Of a stretch of 64,000 nt of DNA, positions 61,571-64,000 are shown one piece after another. Location: the NCBI GenBank assembly GCA_015501055.1, contig JADNYV010000053.1:62001-126000 (forward strand), read 5' to 3'. Every line of letters starts with the position of its first letter. Within the stretch, counting starts at the first letter, position 1. The notes under the pieces were generated by a model, which was not told the DNA's origin, did no database searches, and saw only the letters and a program-made list of their open reading frames with translations. The position numbers and the translations under genes were made by a program. The DNA comes from Mucidula mucida. Taxonomy: Eukaryota > Basidiomycota > Agaricomycetes > Agaricales > Physalacriaceae.

Positions 61571-62119
61571 TTCTGGAAAGCTGAATCTTCGGAGGCGCTT
61601 AGAATCGGTCGCGTCGAGTTTCAAGGTCAGCCTTCGCCTTGATGAGTTAGGGATGATAATGTGGCGTATGTTAGTCCAAGACTTTTTCGGAAAACGGCGC
61701 GTCCAAGGTGCTGATGTATATCTTCTGAGATCTATATTGCACGACTGGAGTGACGTTTACTGTGCGCAAATTCTCAACCGCCTTCGAGAAGCAGCACGTC
61801 CACGATCAAAGCTTGTGGTAATCGACGTAGTCCTTTCATACGCTGTTCAGTCTGATGGTGGTGTTCTTCTTGCGAGTCATGGTCATGCGAATTTTACGGG
61901 GCACGCGTACTCATGTACATGATTTATCCTCCGATACTACCTGTAATGTTGACTTTGGTGTTAGATGATGTCCATGTTTAAGTGATGGAAAGGACACTGC
62001 CTGAGTTCGAGCGATTCTTTGAGGAGAGCGGCTGGCGGATGGAGAACGTGAAGCGTCCTGATATGTTATATCAGTCTTTCATTGTTGCAGTTCCTTCAGA
62101 CTCTGTATCTATGAATTGA
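61571..62119 (+). pseudogene. O-methyltransferase relic, 3' part only
   Basis: After an acceptor (TTCAG at 61570) the frame reads WKAESSEALRIGRVEFQ. A 48-nt intron follows, then VQDFFGKRRVQGADVYLLRS, ILHDWSDVYCAQILNRLREA (with the catalytic His) and LVVIDVVLSYAV. The final exon has MMSMFK, a stop/frameshift, and METHyl-transferase-type C-terminus MERTLPEFERFFEESGW, MENVKRPDMLYQSFIVAVPS. This is the end of a SAM-dependent plant/fungal small-molecule O-methyltransferase. All 5' exons with most of the SAM-binding site are absent, and the middle is shifted, so it is non-functional. The sequence between 61042 and 61570 shows no gene. Confidence 0.78.
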
Positions 62120-62394
62120 AAATGTGTTGTTCAAATCTGAGTCATTAGCATTGTGATTCGGTTAATGGAAATGTTAAATCCCTCGTGCCGCAGCGGTCCT
62201 ATTTTCGCTGAGTCCACACGGAGGTAATGCTAGCGAAATTCAATGCGTCCACACCTCGAGGTCCACGTCCACAGACCGAATGCGGCAAAAGTGTCCAAAT
62301 CGGGTAGCTGTGACTGGCATCCCATTGTGACACTTCGATCATTTGAACTTGTCCACTACCAATTTGGACGCGAACAAAGAGGCGCGTCGTCGTG

Positions 62395-62402
62395 CTATAA
62401 AA
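62395..62402 (+). promoter_or_regulatory. TATA box of the right-edge FunK1 gene
   Basis: CTATAAAAGG lies about 45-50 bp before the ATG at 62446, within a clear 5' flank (62120-62394) that has no other gene. Confidence 0.6.
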
Positions 62403-62445
62403 GGGTGAGCTCTCTGTCTCTTCGCTTCCTCATCACTTTCTCATC

Positions 62446-64000
62446 ATGCCGACTTCCCGCCAGCATCGGACCGCGCCCGGGAGACTACTTTCGACACCGC
62501 GCAAAGGGACCAGGATGTCCCAACCAGGAGCTGCTACGCTCAAACTCGAGGATCAGCGCTTACATTGGAAGGAGTCTAGTGCTGGAAACACCGTTCAAGT
62601 CCCCGTTGAAACCTTCCTTGCCCATTATACCAATCTTCTTCACTCTCAGCGAGACACCGATGACCTGGTCTCCCACATTGAAGAAGGGCTCAAGGCAAAG
62701 CCTAAGACTTCGAACGGGGAGGCAAAGCCTAGGACTTTGAACAGGCTTGGCTGGGCCGCAACAAACTTTATAGGTCCTCACGAAGACACAGTTTTCAAGG
62801 GACTGGAGGGCATTGCAGAGGAGATCCACTCCCATTGCGAAACATGGAATAAGACGAAGCAGCATCCCAAGCTCCAGCAGCGCACGACTCGTCTCATTTG
62901 TCAACCGAATCATACAACGGCTTCTGAAGTTCGCGGGGGATCTATGAAGACAGATGCCCGCTTCATCCTCAATGAAATCGTCTCCGATGAGAACGTTCCG
63001 ACCTCGGCAGCTGTCGCTCCTGCTGAGTTCAAGACTCGCATGAACCCTAAGAATCAGATAGATGTATGTCTTTGGGCTTTACTGTGTTGACTCGTTTTGA
63101 CCTGCGTTTTAGAACGAAAGCAAAATTATTGGAGCCGTCGGTCACATACTCTACAATGATCCGTGTCGACGCTCTGTGATCGCTTTCACCATCGAGGATC
63201 GTCTGATGCGCTTCTGGTACTTTTCGAGATCACACATCGCTGTATCCGCTCAATTCGATTATCACGCGGTGAGTTGATTTGTGCGCGTTTATATTTCGCT
63301 CTCCCATGCTTTATCTCAGAATCCCAGGCTCTTCATTCGTTTCGTCATCTTTATGACCTTTGCTTCTCTCGAAGATCTCGGTTACGATCCCACCGTTGAA
63401 CGCGTTCGAGTCGGCGACTCGAAGAAAGTTCAGTATCGCTTCACCATTGGCGACAAAGTGTACCAGACCACGGGAATCATTTATGAATTAAATCTCGACC
63501 TTGTCACTCGCGCCACGCGGGTATGGTCAGTTGTAGAGCTCGACTCCAACTACCTGGCCATCGGCACGCCCAAGGTGTTGAAGGACGTTTGGCTATACTT
63601 CGACACAACACCGGAGTCGGACATCTACAACGCAATCTTCGGAGCCCTTCGGCAATTGGATGAAGATGGCAGCGTCCCGGAGAACGAGCGTCCTCCTCCG
63701 TTGCAGTCAGGCTCCTCCCTGGAGCAGGACGCGAAGAACTATTTCATGACGATCGTTTCAGACTCAGTGGTCATGATAAACGGCCAGCCGGACGAGGCAC
63801 AAGAGCCACCGGCAGGTTACGTCGAGTTCTTCTATACCGAAGAAGAGGATAAGTTCGCGATGGAGGCTGCTCTAGAGGGCACTCAGCGCGGGGACGTCGA
63901 CGGTAATACACCTACACTAAAGAGGGCAGATGGAGAGGCATATCCCCACAAGAAAAAGACGCATCGGCGAATTGTCTTTGCGGAGTTGTGCCACACGCTC
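62446..64000 (+). CDS. FunK1-type fungal protein kinase, N-terminal part (runs off right edge)
   Basis: ATG at 62446. Introns follow MNPKNQID and FDYHA. The visible part has a basic N-terminus (MPTSRQHRTAPGRLLSTPRK), then TRLICQPNHTTASEVRGGSM and KIIGAVGHILYNDPCRRSVI. Then come LMRFWYFSRSHIAVSAQFDY, LEDLGYDPTVERVR, YRFTIGDKVYQTTGIIYE, LVTRATRVWSVVELDSNYLA and WLYFDTTPESDIYNAIFGAL. The FWYFSRS / LGYDPTV / RATRVW order is the N-terminal half of FunK1 kinases (PF17667). The catalytic HRD-type loop lies beyond the window. The RATRVW-x-V-x-ELDS phrase is shared with K1, K3 and K4, which ties the short K family to FunK1. Intact as far as seen. Confidence 0.82.

Overview
The window looks like a chromosome segment of a basidiomycete fungus, most likely an Agaricomycete. 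Genes carry many GT-AG introns of about 45-60 nt. The recognisable genes are typical of that group: FunK1-type kinases, a CYP53-like P450, a secreted GMC oxidoreductase, and fungal forms of PAC1/LIS1, IML2 and BIG1/VOA1. This is inference from gene content and intron style; I ran no search.

Two repeated gene families dominate the window. Family A is a nine-exon gene of about 820 aa that I do not recognise by name. It contains a core resembling a PD-(D/E)XK nuclease fold (an IPDVVFSV strand followed by PLLLVEYNK). There are five copies: A1 (+, 1315-4183), A2 (-, 9235-12754), A4 (-, 13491-16402), A3 (-, 17796-20665) and A5 (+, 44948-47754). Family K is a short FunK1-like kinase with a basic nuclear-type tail. 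It has five copies or pieces: K' (-, 4449-4655), K1 (+, 7406-8971), K2 (-, 26842-28288), K3 (-, 48052-49617) and K4 (+, 53614-54114). A and K lie tail to tail, about 260-300 bp apart, three times (A1/K', K1/A2, A5/K3). This recurrent convergent A-K module is the most unusual thing here. Only A3 and A4, and the kinase K3, read through without a visible break.

Layout. 0-13 kb: a partial gene, then A1/K' and K1/A2 as an inverted duplication around a BIG1/VOA1 gene; A2 is broken by a 5'-truncated LINE with poly(A) and a target-site duplication. 13-21 kb: a reverse-transcriptase scrap and the tandem copies A4 and A3. 21-31 kb: a C-terminally truncated P450, a mitochondrial acyl-CoA dehydrogenase, pseudogene K2 and an unrecognised protein gene. 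About 31.6-44.9 kb: an AT-rich, CpG-poor island with decayed transposons (a Ty3/Gypsy integrase and a MULE transposase) and no host gene. 45-54 kb: A5/K3, PAC1/LIS1 between inverted copies of the K upstream region, then remnant K4. 54-64 kb: an APH-like kinase lacking its catalytic Asp, IML2, a GPI-anchored GMC oxidoreductase, an O-methyltransferase relic, and a full-type FunK1 gene running off the right edge.

The single-copy genes (BIG1, ACAD, PAC1, IML2, GMC) look intact and serve ordinary housekeeping or secretory roles. The A and K copies, LINE scraps and the AT island make up the fast-changing accessory fraction around them.
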